Shown one piece after another: positions 46,641 to 57,839 of a DNA stretch of 64,000 bases. Each line of letters starts with the position of its first letter. Positions within the stretch are counted from its first letter, which is position 1. The DNA is taken from positions 248,001-312,000 of the forward strand of contig JAUJYZ010000816.1 of the NCBI GenBank assembly GCA_033675265.1, read 5' to 3'. Under the pieces are notes generated by a model, which had not been told where the DNA came from, did no database searches, and saw only the letters and a list, made by a program, of their open reading frames with translations. A program made the translations under genes and the position numbers. The DNA is from Actinostola sp. cb2023 (lineage: Eukaryota > Cnidaria > Anthozoa > Actiniaria > Actinostolidae).

Positions 46641-47766
46641 ATTAATTTTAGAAGTTCCAAGGTTGAATAAAAACTGAGCGTGTAATTAGCTGCTGTTGAA
46701 TGTTACTACGAACGTGGGGAAAAAAACACTTTTTAAAAACGTGATTTGAAGCGATAAACCAAAACATAAATAACGAAATCAGTCAGTGATTACAAGCATG
46801 AAATACACTCTTCCAAACACGAAATGCATGGAACTACTTTTGTTACAATCATTTGAAAATTGTAGCATACTTTTTTCTCAGATAATTGTACAGTCGCAAC
46901 ACATTTCACTAGCAGATTGGTACGTTTTACAGAGATGCATATGACCAATGCCGAAATGGAGGGATATAATACTCTTACCAGACTGCACACCCGGATGTAC
47001 GAGGTTTCTCTACCACACCAAACTACACAACAGCTGTGCGTTTGTTTTGCTTTTTGACGAGTATATGCGGTAACTTCGTACCACAGTCTTGGTATCCCAG
47101 GTGACCGATAACAAACGTGATTTCATTATTTCACATTTTAGATCTGGTTTAGTTATTATGCTTTATTTCTTCTCACTAAATTAATTGTATAAATTCAAAG
47201 TTTGATTTATTACGACAGCTGCTCGTTATTGCACTTATGTGTTCTTGCTTTCATGGCTTGTATTGGTGTTTGTCTTTCAATTTGTACTGAAAATCCAAGG
47301 ATGCCGCCATCTTAAGGCAGGGCCAATACTGCTATCATTCAACTAATCAAATTCCGTTTTTCTTCAGTATAGTTTATATAATTTACAAGTGTCGTGAAAT
47401 TTCTATGATTTATATATCATCACCATCACCATCAGCAACAGAATCACCACCGAGAATCATCATCATCATCATCATCGTGTGGAGTCCCTGTACACTTTAA
47501 ATCAAGTCATCAATTTATCGTAATTCAGATTTTTACTTCATTTGCTTCTTAAAGTGAAAGCAAGAATGATAGCCTAAGCATAGATCAAACATTTCATTCT
47601 TATTTACGTTTCAAGAGGTAATGATATGCACATTGAGGCCTCAGTTAACTGAGCAGCTGTTCCACGCACAGTAAGTGCACATCTATTTGTTCATCAGTCA
47701 AGATCAATAGAATCAACTGTTAAGAATATGAACCAACGATAGCCATCATCATCGTCGCCATCATCT
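46641..47766. other. Intergenic DNA between converging expansin-like and GPCR genes
   Basis: No gene recognised. A short ATC repeat lies at 47418-47477. Confidence 0.5.
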
Positions 47767-48705
47767 TTAAGTTTCATTGTAACCCAACCTTCTCGAAATG
47801 TGCTTTCTTAATATCTCACTGCAAGCGTGTCGAAGATCGTTCATCCTGGCCACGTAAATAACGGGATTAAAAGTAGAATTTAGATTTACAATGCACATCA
47901 GACCCCATATCACACTTCTCCTGTGATTTGGGTTTGAAAACATACCCACTACGACTGCCATCAACGAGTAACACAATATTATAAAAGCAAGTATAATGAG
48001 CATTGTTTTAAGAAGGTTTTTGTATTTGACAATATCGATGGCCGCACAGCTGGATGTACTGTTAGGTTGTTGGTGTCCATGTCCTTGAATCTGAGCACAG
48101 TGTTTGGTAAGGGCCCTGAACGACATCACGTAGGACACCACGGTAACGAACAGACAGGATAATATCCAAGAAGCTCCGAAGATACTCACTGGGACTTGTG
48201 GGACGTAAAAAGGAAGTGACGTTACCAGAAAGGAAAGTCCCCATATCGCCACCAGAATGCGCTTCACTCTTGATACTGTGACAACTGACCTGTACTGAAT
48301 CTTCAGTCGTATTGCCAAGTATCTATCCACAGCGATCATCGTCACCGTCTGCATAGAAGAAGCAGCAGCCAAAACCATTACTGCTGAAGATACCGATCGA
48401 ATATAACAATAGGTGTTGAGATCTTCATTTCGGTAGTACAGTACCATTGCACTTTGTAGTGGCTGTCCCAACAACCCCACGAGAAGATCTGTGAAAGCAA
48501 GACTCACCAGTAGAAGATACGACGGTGTTACCAAAGCAGGCGTTGTTAGAATGGAAACGATAATCAAGGTGTTCAAAGCAGCTGTAGGAAGAGCTAAAGC
48601 AGAGTTGATGATGCCAGTGACCAGAAGACTTGTTCGTTCTTCATCTGTAAGAATCGCTTCGTCGACAGAATTGACTTGAATACACACTGATATCGGTTGA
48701 TTCAT
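47767..48705 (-). CDS. Class A (rhodopsin-like) GPCR, copy 1, intact
   Basis: Intronless, 312 residues from the Met of MNQPISVCIQVNSVDE, chosen because all five paralogues share it; a Met ten residues upstream also exists. Seven hydrophobic segments are visible. TM2 has LAFTDLLVG, TM3 ends in VDRYLAIRLK (DRY motif) and TM7 has NSTFNPVIYVARM (NPxxY). The extracellular loop before TM5 (PQVPVSIFGA) is very short and has no Cys, so the usual TM3-loop disulfide is missing. TM6 lacks CWxP. Such lineage-specific intronless receptors are numerous in cnidarians. Ligand unknown. The tail is short. Confidence 0.9.
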   Translation of the reverse strand: MNQPISVCIQVNSVDEAILTDEERTSLLVTGIINSALALPTAALNTLIIVSILTTPALVTPSYLLLVSLAFTDLLVGLLGQPLQSAMVLYYRNEDLNTYCYIRSVSSAVMVLAAASSMQTVTMIAVDRYLAIRLKIQYRSVVTVSRVKRILVAIWGLSFLVTSLPFYVPQVPVSIFGASWILSCLFVTVVSYVMSFRALTKHCAQIQGHGHQQPNSTSSCAAIDIVKYKNLLKTMLIILAFIILCYSLMAVVVGMFSNPNHRRSVIWGLMCIVNLNSTFNPVIYVARMNDLRHACSEILRKHISRRLGYNET

Positions 48706-48959
48706 GACGACTAGATGATCAGTGATCACATTCAATAACTAGTTTTGTAAGGATGCGTAGTGTTTGGTTTTGTTGTCATCACTCTGTGATTTATAGTATG
48801 TATGAGATCATATACGCACTGAACACTGTATAGTGGGCTTGGTCTTTATTGATACTTACGACAGCAGGTGTAGTATCTCATTCAAAGCGTTATTAGTCAA
48901 GTGTCACTAGACGTTATAATGTTCTACTCAATGCCGACAAGCAATTTGAAGAAGAAAAC

Positions 48960-50060
48960 AACTCAGCCACCTCGGGGAACATTGGGGCACAATTTCGTCG
49001 AACTTTATGTAGTGTTTAATAAACGAGCAGGAGTGTTTTATTAGGATTTAAAAGCCTCGTGTTTTTAGACCTGATAAAACACGATCTGCGAGTTTATTGA
49101 ACGGCTTCATAAACTCAAATAATTAATGAGCTTCGAACGGCTTCGAAATCCCATGACGAAACAAATAAGAAGAAAAATTATGATTAATCAATTCTCTAGG
49201 GGAATTTTAAGATTCCTTCATGGACTAAAATCAACCTATTTTTAAAAACTGTTTAACAGTTCTGGCGTTAGTATTCATTCTCGTCAAAGCACTAACGACT
49301 AAACCTAGAATGCCTCCAAAGCGGATCTTTCGTAAATCAAAAAGTGCATTAGAAGAGCAAGCTTTCCTAGAGAAATCTGTTCCTACCTCCACACGCTATG
49401 TAACGAAATGGTCATTCAAATTTTTTGTCTCTTGGCAAAGTGGAAGGACAAATAAAAACCCTGGTTTAGAAGAGGTTGGATTTAAAGCCGATGTCGAAAA
49501 AGTTCAAAGTCTAGAAACTAATATTGTGAACATGACGGCGGAGTCCTTGAACTTTTGTCTCACGAAATTTTGTGCAAGAGGTTTGCAAAGAGGATGGACA
49601 GCGATATCCGCCTATAACTTTGTATAGTGTAATATGTGGACGTCAACGTCATTTGGACGAGGGTAATGGAGCGGAAGCAGTACGATTGTCATCTATGATA
49701 GCCAACTCTGTGTTTAATAATTGTACCTTCAATTTCAAGTAATGTCGTAGTTTACATGCTTGTATATCACTGTACTAAAATTTACCGAATTCATGAATAA
49801 TTAATGAGGGAAATACAATAGAAATCATAAGCGTAGCAGACATCTGTAAATCGGCAAGAGATTCGTCCTCATTTGCATTCAACTTTAACTTGGATTTTCT
49901 CGGCCAAACTGTTTCCTATCATCCAAATTATAGTAAAACATCCACTTATACAACGTTGGATTCGATAAGTAATATACAATATTCGCGTCCGATCTGTATG
50001 GGATATACAAACTCTCGACTACGGCTCGAGTTTGTAAATCCCATACAGATCGGCCGCTCA
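48960..50060 (+). pseudogene. Crypton-like tyrosine recombinase, N-terminal fragment with flanking hairpins
   Basis: A frame starting at 49310 (MPPKRIFRKSKSALEEQAF) contains STRYVTKWSFKFFVSWQ and MTAESLNFCLTKF. These match the N-terminal DNA-binding part of animal Crypton-derived recombinases (KCTD1/ZMYM2/QRICH1-related). One extra T in AAATTTTGTG (about 49560-49570) shifts the frame; the next frame continues VQEVCKEDGQRYPP and TLYSVICG. The catalytic domain is absent. Hairpins flank it: about 49032-49085 (GTGTTTTATTAGG) and 49989-50053, with core CTCGACTACGGCTCGAG. A complementary C-terminal fragment lies at 59360-59760. Confidence 0.65.
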
Positions 50061-50787
50061 TATTGTATATAGTACATATATATTTGAATAAGTTGAATGT
50101 TTAATTAAAGCATTGCATGATTATGTTTAGTTTGTGTAGCTAATTCAATATGTCATCGAATGAATGATCTAGGTACTTTATAACGTGTACATTTTGTAAG
50201 CTTTAGAGTCTTTATCAGTGAATTTCTAATGAGAGAAATCTTTACATGTACACATGTTATAAAGTACCCGAGAGAATTCATCATTATCATAACAATGGTT
50301 TTGCTCATTCAGCCCCGCTTTCCCCTGGAACGACATCAAATCCCCCCCGGGCTTTAAGAATGATGGTATATTACTGGGATATAAAGGTTCATTCACGTGA
50401 CTGGTTTCCTAGATGTCATTGGATTGAATGCTCTTTAATTATTCATGAGTTCAGTGAATGGTAAATGAAATGTGGGTGTTAAGTTCCATAACCAGACAAG
50501 ATCTTATGCAAACTTTGAACTTCCGGCTCCAAGCAGAGAGCTGAGAAAGTTAATGTGTTCCGTCATTAGTCGAGTTCAATCGATTTTTAAACTGGTACTT
50601 ATTTAACAATGGACCAACCATCGTCATCATCATCATCGTCATCACCATCGTCATCATTATCGTCATCATAATAATTTATCAGTTGAAGTCGATAACGTAG
50701 GGAGTGGCTACCCAATCTACCGAGCCAGAGGCTCATGTTAAAAACGCTCGTCTATATAAATAAATATACAATCATCATCTTTAAGTT
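50061..50787. other. Intergenic DNA upstream of GPCR copy 2 3' end
   Basis: 50465-50640 matches 60740-60900, the 3' flank of GPCR copy 5. An ATC/GTC repeat is at 50620-50672. An inverted pair with ACTTTATAACGTGTAC lies at about 50172 and 50255. Confidence 0.6.
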
Positions 50788-51669
50788 TCATCGAAATCTT
50801 AAGTGTTTTCTTAGTGTTTGGCTGCAAACTCGTCGAAGGTCCCCCATCCTAGTCATACAGATAACGGGATTAAAGGTAGAGTTTAGACCCACAATGCTTA
50901 GCAAGCCCCATATGACACTTCTCCTATGATTTGGGTATGAATACATACCCACTACGACTGCAATGAACGAGTAACACAATATTATAAAAGCAAGTATAAT
51001 AAGCATTGTGTTATGAAGATTTTTGTACTCGACTACGTCGATGGCATTGGAATGAGATGTACTGTTAGGTTGTTGGTGTCCATGTCCTTGAATCTGAGCA
51101 TGTAGGACATCACGGTAGCGAACAGACGGCAGGATAATATCCCAGAAGCCCCGAAGATACTCACTGGTATCATTGGAGTGTGAAAAGGAAGTGACGTTGC
51201 CAGAAAGGAAAGCCCCCATATCGCCACCAGAATGCGCTTTGAACACTCTTGATACTGTAACAACTGACCTGTACTGAATCTTCAGTCGTATTGCCAAGTA
51301 TCTATCCACAGCGATCGCCGTCACCGTCAGTATAGAAGCGGTCATAGTCGAAGATACCGATCGAATGTAACAGTACGTGTTGAGATCTTCACTTCGGTTG
51401 TACAGTACCATTGCAGAGTACAACGGCAGCACAAACAATCCCACGACAAGGTCTGTGCAGGCAAGACTCGTAAGTAACAAATAGGATGGATTTCGCAAGG
51501 CAGGCGTTGTTAGAATGGAAACGATAATCAAGATGTTCAAAGCAGCTGTAGGAAGAGCTAAAGCAGAGTTGATGATGCCAGTGACCAGAAGACTTGTCCG
51601 TTCTTCGTCTGTAAGAATCGCTTCATCGACAGAATTGACTTGAATACACACTGATATCGGTTGATTCAT
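50788..51669 (-). pseudogene. Class A GPCR, copy 2, with compensating frameshifts
   Basis: The same receptor family as copy 1. TM1-TM3 and TM6-TM7 share one frame, but TM4 to TM5 is read in another. An insertion near 51240 (CGCTTTGAACACTC for CGCTTCACTC) and a deletion near 51095 put LVAIWGLSFLATSLPF out of frame and remove about 37 bp of the third intracellular loop. There is also a 15-bp in-frame deletion in TM3 relative to copy 5. DRYLAIRLK and NPVIC (NPxxC, not NPxxY) remain. Probably non-functional, unless the indels are assembly errors. Confidence 0.8.
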
Positions 51670-52150
51670 GACAACAAGATGTAGATTTTGGTTTTGATGG
51701 CTTCACTCCATCAAATGAATTCTGCCAACTCTCACTGTAAATCACTCGGTCATATATTATACGGTCAAGTGCTGCTTAGATGATCAAATCATACGCACGT
51801 AAAACTGTATTGTCCTTGATAGTTCGACAGCTGCTGCTTCTCATTCAAAGCGACGACATTAAGTTACTATTCAAGTGTCTTTGTTCTATTCAATGTTAAG
51901 AAACTGATTTGGGCACCTCAGAAATTGGCCAATATTTCGCCGATATTTCGTCGATAGTCTGTTGTTGATAACTTGGTAATAAGTAGTAGTATGTAGTGTT
52001 AATTAGTTTATTGTTGTAGTTAATTTATGATGTATTTTGCGCATTAGCCTGTATTCAGTTTAACTGCAAAGGGCTCAAATAAACCAGTTATTATTATAAC
52101 TGCAAAACAGGTTCTTCCAGTATAACTGGTATATTTGGCTGGTGTTTCTC
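51670..52150. repeat. Duplicated 5' flank of GPCR copies 2 and 3
   Basis: 51670-52150 and 53707-54170 are nearly identical, including CACTCCATCAAATGAATTCT and ATTTCGCCGATATTTCGTCG. Confidence 0.9.
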
Positions 52151-52678
52151 CTGACAGATTCAGATTCTTGCTCAACTTTATCGTTGGTAAATGAAATGAT
52201 TCGTCGACAGTGTTTCCATAACAACGAAGATCTTATGCAAGTTTTGTGGATTTGCTTCGGGAGGAGTGATGTTTTGAAAGTTCATGATCATCATCAATGA
52301 GCCATCTACATACATACATGTATTCCGCTGAAAACTCCAATTTCGAGTTGAAAGATACCGCTGTACTCCTTGACAAAAGACGCATTTCTTCAGCCTTAGC
52401 CTCGATTCAAGGTAAATTATTGACAAATACCAACGAGAATGCGAACAAATGTCGACACTAGACAATAGAAACCATTTTTGTTTCCACGGGTTAATCTCTG
52501 GATTGAGGCTGAGCAAATGCGTCTTCTGTCCAGGAGTACAGCGGTGCGTAAATAACTCGAAACTGGAGCCAGTATTCATCAGGCAAGTCCCAAGGATCTC
52601 ATCAAGGTTGAACAAGGTTTCTCGTCGACTTCGATGTTCGACTTCAACGTACGTGTGACCAGCGACAGCGATTAGTCG
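52151..52678. repeat. Duplicated 3' flank of GPCR copies 3 and 4, with internal inverted repeat
   Basis: Matches 54170-54674 closely. An internal inverted repeat (CCGCTGTACTCCTTGACA near 52354 and its complement near 52527) recurs in both copies and, in part, at 62870-62915. Confidence 0.85.
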
Positions 52679-53706
52679 TCATTGCAGTTGAGGTCCACAC
52701 ATTCCCGGATGACTCTGATTTATTTTGTGTGTCTGAGAATTTGTAAGTCGTAGATTATCCATCTCAATGGCCGGATGGTCGTTGCCGTCTCTTCCAAATC
52801 TAGAGAATTTCCTTAGTGTTTGCCTGCAATTTCGTCGAAGATCCCTCATCCTGGTTATGTAGATAACGGGATTAAAGGTAGAGTTTAGACCCACAATGGT
52901 TACCACACCCCACAGAACGCTTCTTCTCTGAGTTTTATTCATCAATCCGATTACACCTGCCATGAACAAGTAACAAAAACAATGAAAGCCAGAATGATCA
53001 GCATTGTGTTAAAAAGCTTCTTATATTTGACAATGTCGATGGCCGCACTGGATGTACTGTTAGGTTGTTGGTGTCCATGTCCTTGAATCTGAGCACAGTG
53101 TTTGGTAAGGGCCCTGAACGACATCACGTAGGACATCACGGTAACGAACAGACAGAATGTCATCACAGAAGCTCCGAGGATACTGACTGGTGTTAATGGA
53201 ATGTAAAATGGAAGTGACGTTGCCAGGAAGGAAAGTCCCCATATTGCCACCAGAATGCGCTTCACTCTTGATACTGTAACAACTGACCTGTACTGAATCT
53301 TCAGTCGTATTGCCAAGTATCTATCCGGCACAGCGATTGCCGTCACCGTCAGTATAGAAGCAGCAGCAGCCAAAACCATTACTGCTGAAGATGCCGATCG
53401 AATATAACAATAGGAGTTGAGATCTTCATTTCGGTAATACAGTACCATTGCACTTTGTAGTGGCTGTCCCAACAACCCCACGAGAAGATCTGTGAAAGCA
53501 AGACTCACCAGTAGAAGATACGGCGGTGTTTCTAAAGCAGGCGTTGTTAAAATGGAAACGATAATCAAGATGTTCAAAGCAGCTGTAGGAAGAGCTAAAG
53601 CAGAGTTGATGATGCCAGTGACCAGAAGACTTGTTCGTTCTTCATCTGTAAGAATCGCTTCGTCGACAGAATTGACCTGAATACACACTGATATCGGTTG
53701 ATTCAT
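52679..53706 (-). pseudogene. Class A GPCR, copy 3, one frameshift in TM6
   Basis: Nearly identical to copy 4. A one-base deletion near 52973 (ACAAAAACAATG for ACAAAAAATAATG) breaks the frame in TM6. An in-frame 3-bp insertion near 53328 adds Pro before DRY (AVPDRYLAI), which would be unusual at that site. The long C-terminal tail (DHPAIEMDNLRLTNSQTHK) is shared only with copy 4. Confidence 0.85.
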
Positions 53707-54674
53707 GACAACAAGATGTAGATTTTGGTTTTGATGTCTTCACTCCATCAAATGAATTCTGCCAACTCTCACTGTAAATCACTCGGTCATATATTATACA
53801 GCCAAGTGCTGCTTAGATGATCAAATCATACGCACGTAAAACTGTATTGTCCTTGATAGTTCGACAGCTGCTGCTTCTCATTCAAAGCGACGACATTAAG
53901 TTACTATTCAAGTGTCTTTGTTCTATTCAATGTTAAGAAACTGATTTGGGCACCTCAGAAATTGGCCAATATTTCGCCGATATTTCGTCGATAGTCTGTT
54001 GTTGATAACTTGGTAATAAGTAGTAGTGTTGAATTAGGTTATTGTTGTAGTTAATTTATTATGTATTTAGCGCATTAGCCTGTAATTCAGTTTAACTGCA
54101 AAGGGCTCAAATAAACCAGTTATTATTATAACTTCAAAACAGGTTCTTCCATTATAACTGGTATATTTGGCTGGTGTTTCTCCTGACAGATTCAGATTCA
54201 TGCTCAACTTTATCGCTGGTAAATGAAATGATTCGTCGACAGTGTTTCCATAACAACGAAGATCTTATGCAAGTTTTGTGGATTTGCTTCGGGAGGAGTG
54301 ATATTTTGAAAGTTCAAGATGTATTCTGAAAACTCCAATTTCGAGTTGGTAGATACCCCCGTACTCCTTGACGAAATACGCATTTCTTCAGCCTTAGCCT
54401 CGATTCAAGGTAAATTATTGACATACCAACGAGCATGCGAACAAATGTCGACACTAGACAATAGAAACCATTTTTGTTTCCACGGGTTAATCTCTGGATT
54501 GAGGCTGAGCAAATGCGTCTTCTGTCAAGGAGTACAGCGGTGCGTAAATAACTCGAAACTGGAGCCAGTATTCATAAGGCAAGTCCCAAGGATCTCATCA
54601 AGGTTGAACAAGGTTTCTCGTCGACTTCGATGTTCGACTTCAACGTACGTGTGACCAGCGACAGCGATTAGTCG

Positions 54675-55700
54675 TCACTGCAGTTGAGGTCCACACATTC
54701 CCGGATGACTCTGATTTATTTTGTGTGTCTGAGAATTTGTAAGTCGTAGATTATCCATCTCAATGGCCGGATGGTCGTTACCGTCTCTTCCAAATCTAGA
54801 GAATTTCCTTAGTGTTTGCCTGCAATTTCGTCGAAGATCCCTCATCCTGGTTATGTAGATAACGGGATTAAAGGTAGAGTTTAGACCCACAATGGTTACC
54901 ACACCCCACAGAACGCTTCTTCTCTGAGTTTTATTCATCAATCCGATTACACCTGCCATGAACAAGTAACAAAAAATAATGAAAGCCAGAATGATCAGCA
55001 TTGTGTTAAAAAGCTTCTTATATTTGACAATGTCGATGGCCGCACTGGATGTACTGTTAGGTTGTTGGTGTCCATGTCCTTGAATCTGAGCACAGTGTTT
55101 GGTAAGGGCCTTGAACGACATCACGTAGGACATCACGGTAACGAACAGACAGAATGTCATCACAGAAGCCCCGGAGATACTGACTACTGTTAATGGAATG
55201 TAAAATGGAAGTGACGTTGCCAGGAAGGAAAGTCCCCATATTGCCACCAGAATGCGCTTCACTCTTGATACTGTAACAACTGACCTGTACTGAATCTTCA
55301 GTCGTATTGCCAAGTATCTATCCACAGCGATCGCCGTCACCGTCAGTATAGAAGCAGCAGCAGCCAAAACCATTACTGCTGAAGATGCCGATCGAATATA
55401 ACAATAGGTGTTGAGATCTTCATTTCGGTAGTACAGTACCATTGCACTTTGTAGTGGCTGTCCCAACAACCCCACGAGAAGATCTGTGAAAGCAAGACTC
55501 ACCAGTAGAAGATACGACGGTGTTACCAAAGCAGGCGTTGTTAGAATGGAAACGATGATCAAGGCGTTGAAAGCTGATGTAGGAAGAGCTAAAGCAGAGT
55601 TGATGATGCCAGTGACCAGAAGACTTGTTCGTTCTTCATCTGTAAGAATCGCTTCGTCGACAGAATTGACTTGAATACACACTGATATCGGTTGATTCAT
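54675..55700 (-). CDS. Class A (rhodopsin-like) GPCR, copy 4, intact, long tail
   Basis: Intronless, 341 residues, starting MNQPISVCIQVNSVDE. It has LAFTDLLVG in TM2, AVDRYLAIRLK at the end of TM3, a third loop with HCAQIQGHGHQQPNSTSS, TM6 with FIIFCYLFMAGV and TM7 with NSTFNPVIYITRMRDLRR. The cytoplasmic tail is about 30 residues longer than in copy 1 and polar. As in copy 1, no Cys pairs with TM3 and TM6 lacks CWxP. With copy 1, it is one of two uninterrupted members. Its coding region and 3' flank match copy 3, while its 5' flank matches copy 5. Confidence 0.92.
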   Translation of the reverse strand: MNQPISVCIQVNSVDEAILTDEERTSLLVTGIINSALALPTSAFNALIIVSILTTPALVTPSYLLLVSLAFTDLLVGLLGQPLQSAMVLYYRNEDLNTYCYIRSASSAVMVLAAAASILTVTAIAVDRYLAIRLKIQYRSVVTVSRVKRILVAIWGLSFLATSLPFYIPLTVVSISGASVMTFCLFVTVMSYVMSFKALTKHCAQIQGHGHQQPNSTSSAAIDIVKYKKLFNTMLIILAFIIFCYLFMAGVIGLMNKTQRRSVLWGVVTIVGLNSTFNPVIYITRMRDLRRNCRQTLRKFSRFGRDGNDHPAIEMDNLRLTNSQTHKINQSHPGMCGPQLQ

Positions 55701-56350
55701 GACGACTGGTTGGACGACGGACGTTGAGTTCAGATAATCCTTGAGCTAGATGGAGAATGACTTTTTGAATCGAGTGAATTGTGAATTTGGTATGAGAACT
55801 TGATCCCAATTAGCATACAATTTGATCAACTATAACTTTGAATTTCTCCAAGAAATATTAATGGTCAAAGAAGATCTCTTCCTTCGGATCAGTTCAAACT
55901 GGCACCTCAAGGTTTATTCTCAGCATGTGTTGTATGATTTGTTAATATGAAGAAATAAAGACAATTTCAAGTAGTTTCAATAAGTACCGTGTAGAGAAGA
56001 CGGATGTATGTACTCCTAGCTTATTATATTTCATGTTGTTATTCATGGCATTATCCAATAGCTAGAGTGACTATAAGATGCGGGGGGGATTTGGAGGAAA
56101 GGAGGGGTTGATGAATTGTATTGAGATGAGTTTGAAGCGTTTTAATGGCTTCTCATACTTCATTCGATATTTCTGACAAAGACGACAATCAGATATATAT
56201 TATTATTTCATTATATACACTGAAGGGACAACCCTGTTTAAATAAAGGTTTATTCATTCATTCATATAAAAACACAACAATCATTCTGAAATATTAATAC
56301 ATTTAACTCATCTTGGGACGTGATATTGTGAATAGCCAAATGGCATCACC
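55701..56350. repeat. Duplicated 5' flank of GPCR copies 4 and 5
   Basis: 55701-56330 and 61992-62640 are nearly identical, including GACGACTGGTTGGACGACGG and AAGATGCGGGGGGGATTTGG. Confidence 0.9.
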
Positions 56351-56582
56351 AAATGACGTAATTCCGGCCTTATTCCACTGCGTGTACGTGACCTACCATT
56401 GGCCGATTTGTCATGAATATTAATGAGTTTGAGAAGTTAGGTGCGCTTTCATTGGACAAAACTTTCCGGTTCAAATTTTCGATATTTCCGATGATCAAAT
56501 GGAACTGCTCGCGAACTTTGAAATCACAGGCTGTTGTATTCCCAGTTGCACTACGGTAATACTGTTTTAGATGAAGGTAAAT

Positions 56583-56952
56583 GAGGGTTTATCATATAAT
56601 TTCAAAACTCATAGGACAAAAAACAATTATCATAGCTGGAAAGAGCTCGTTGAAATTAGTAAAAATGTGATCGAGGTTTGGAAAAGATCGCTTCACAAAT
56701 TGCGAAGATATGAATTTTCAAAAATCGAAATTTTATATGAAAACCTTTAGAAATTTACGCTGGTAGGCAACTGGTGCCTCCAACAAAGGTTTTCGTACAA
56801 AATTTCGATTTTTGAAAATTCATATCTTCGCAATTTGTGAAGCGATCTTTTCCAAACCTCACATTTTTACTAATTTCAACGAGCTCTTTCCAGCTATGAT
56901 AATTGTTTTTTTGTCCTATGAGTTTTGAAATTACATGATAAATCCTCATGGA
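56583..56952. mobile_element. 370-bp foldback element (~165-bp arms)
   Basis: ATGAGGGTTTATCATATAAT begins the left arm and its complement ends the right arm. The arms include CTTCACAAATTGCGAAGATA and ATCGAAATTTTATATGAAAA, with a loop of roughly 40 bp around GGTAGGCAACTGGTGCC. Partial copies are at 62715-62855 and 63893-64000; the last runs off the window. Confidence 0.88.
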
Positions 56953-57059
56953 GGTTGATAATCGTTTTGGCTCGGATCTTTATATGCCGATATAGCACGG
57001 CTGCTCTTTCTATAAACAGACTTCACATAATGAATCGCTTCGTCGATGCAATAAAGCTG

Positions 57060-57598
57060 CTGATCTACACGAACAAGTTTTCCTTGACAAGTTTCAGTCC
57101 TTGACAAGGAAATATTGAGAATGTTTTGCCATCTACACGAGCAACATTTCCTTGACAAGGAAAAAACAAAAACATCGTCAATTTTTCCTTGACAAGGAAG
57201 ACTTGCTCGTGTAGACGAAAAAAACATCGCCAATTTTTCCTTGACAAGGAAAACTTGCTCGTGTAGACAGACGACAAAAACATCGCCAATTTTTCCTTGT
57301 CAAGGAAGACTTGCTCGTGTAGACGAAAAAAACATCGCCAATTTTTCCTTGACAAGGAAAACTTGCTCGTGTAGACAGACGACAAAAACATCACCAATTT
57401 TTCCTTGTCAAGGAAAACTTGCTCGTGTAGACAGACGACAAAAACATCACCAATTTTTCCTTGTCAAGGAAGACTTGCTCGTGTAGACGAAAAAAACATC
57501 GCCAATTTTTCCTTGACAAGGAAAACTTGCTCGTGTAGACAGACGACAAAAACATCACCAATATTTCCTTGTCAAGGAAAACTTGCTCGTGTAGATGC
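57060..57598 (+). repeat. Tandem repeat of 51- and 55-bp units built on TTCCTTGACAAGGAA palindrome
   Basis: Units contain the 15-base palindrome TTCCTTGACAAGGAA or TTCCTTGTCAAGGAA, then ACTTGCTCGTGTAGAC. Two spacer lengths (GAAAAAAACATC and AGACGACAAAAACATC) alternate irregularly, about nine units in all. Both strands have open frames. Confidence 0.9.
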
Positions 57599-57839
57599 GG
57601 CTTTACTTTCTCATGACGTTACACAACAAGTGTCTGCCTTTTCAAAACGATACAATTCTCAATCAAGAACACAGTCGTGGGGAAACAGATTACACAAATT
57701 CAATACATGCGATGCCCGGTCACGCAGATAGTCGTATTCATCAGTTTTTCTGTGTGAATCGCTTCGTCGATAAAATTGATGTGGATACAAACTCATATCA
57801 GTTGATCCAGATGACAACTGATATGAAGATCGGTTCAGT

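Noticed and set aside
48491..55674. Repeated 62-residue plus-strand frames at 48491, 53492 and 55486
   Set aside because: They are antisense shadows of the conserved GPCR TM1-TM2 coding sequence and recur only because the receptors are paralogues.
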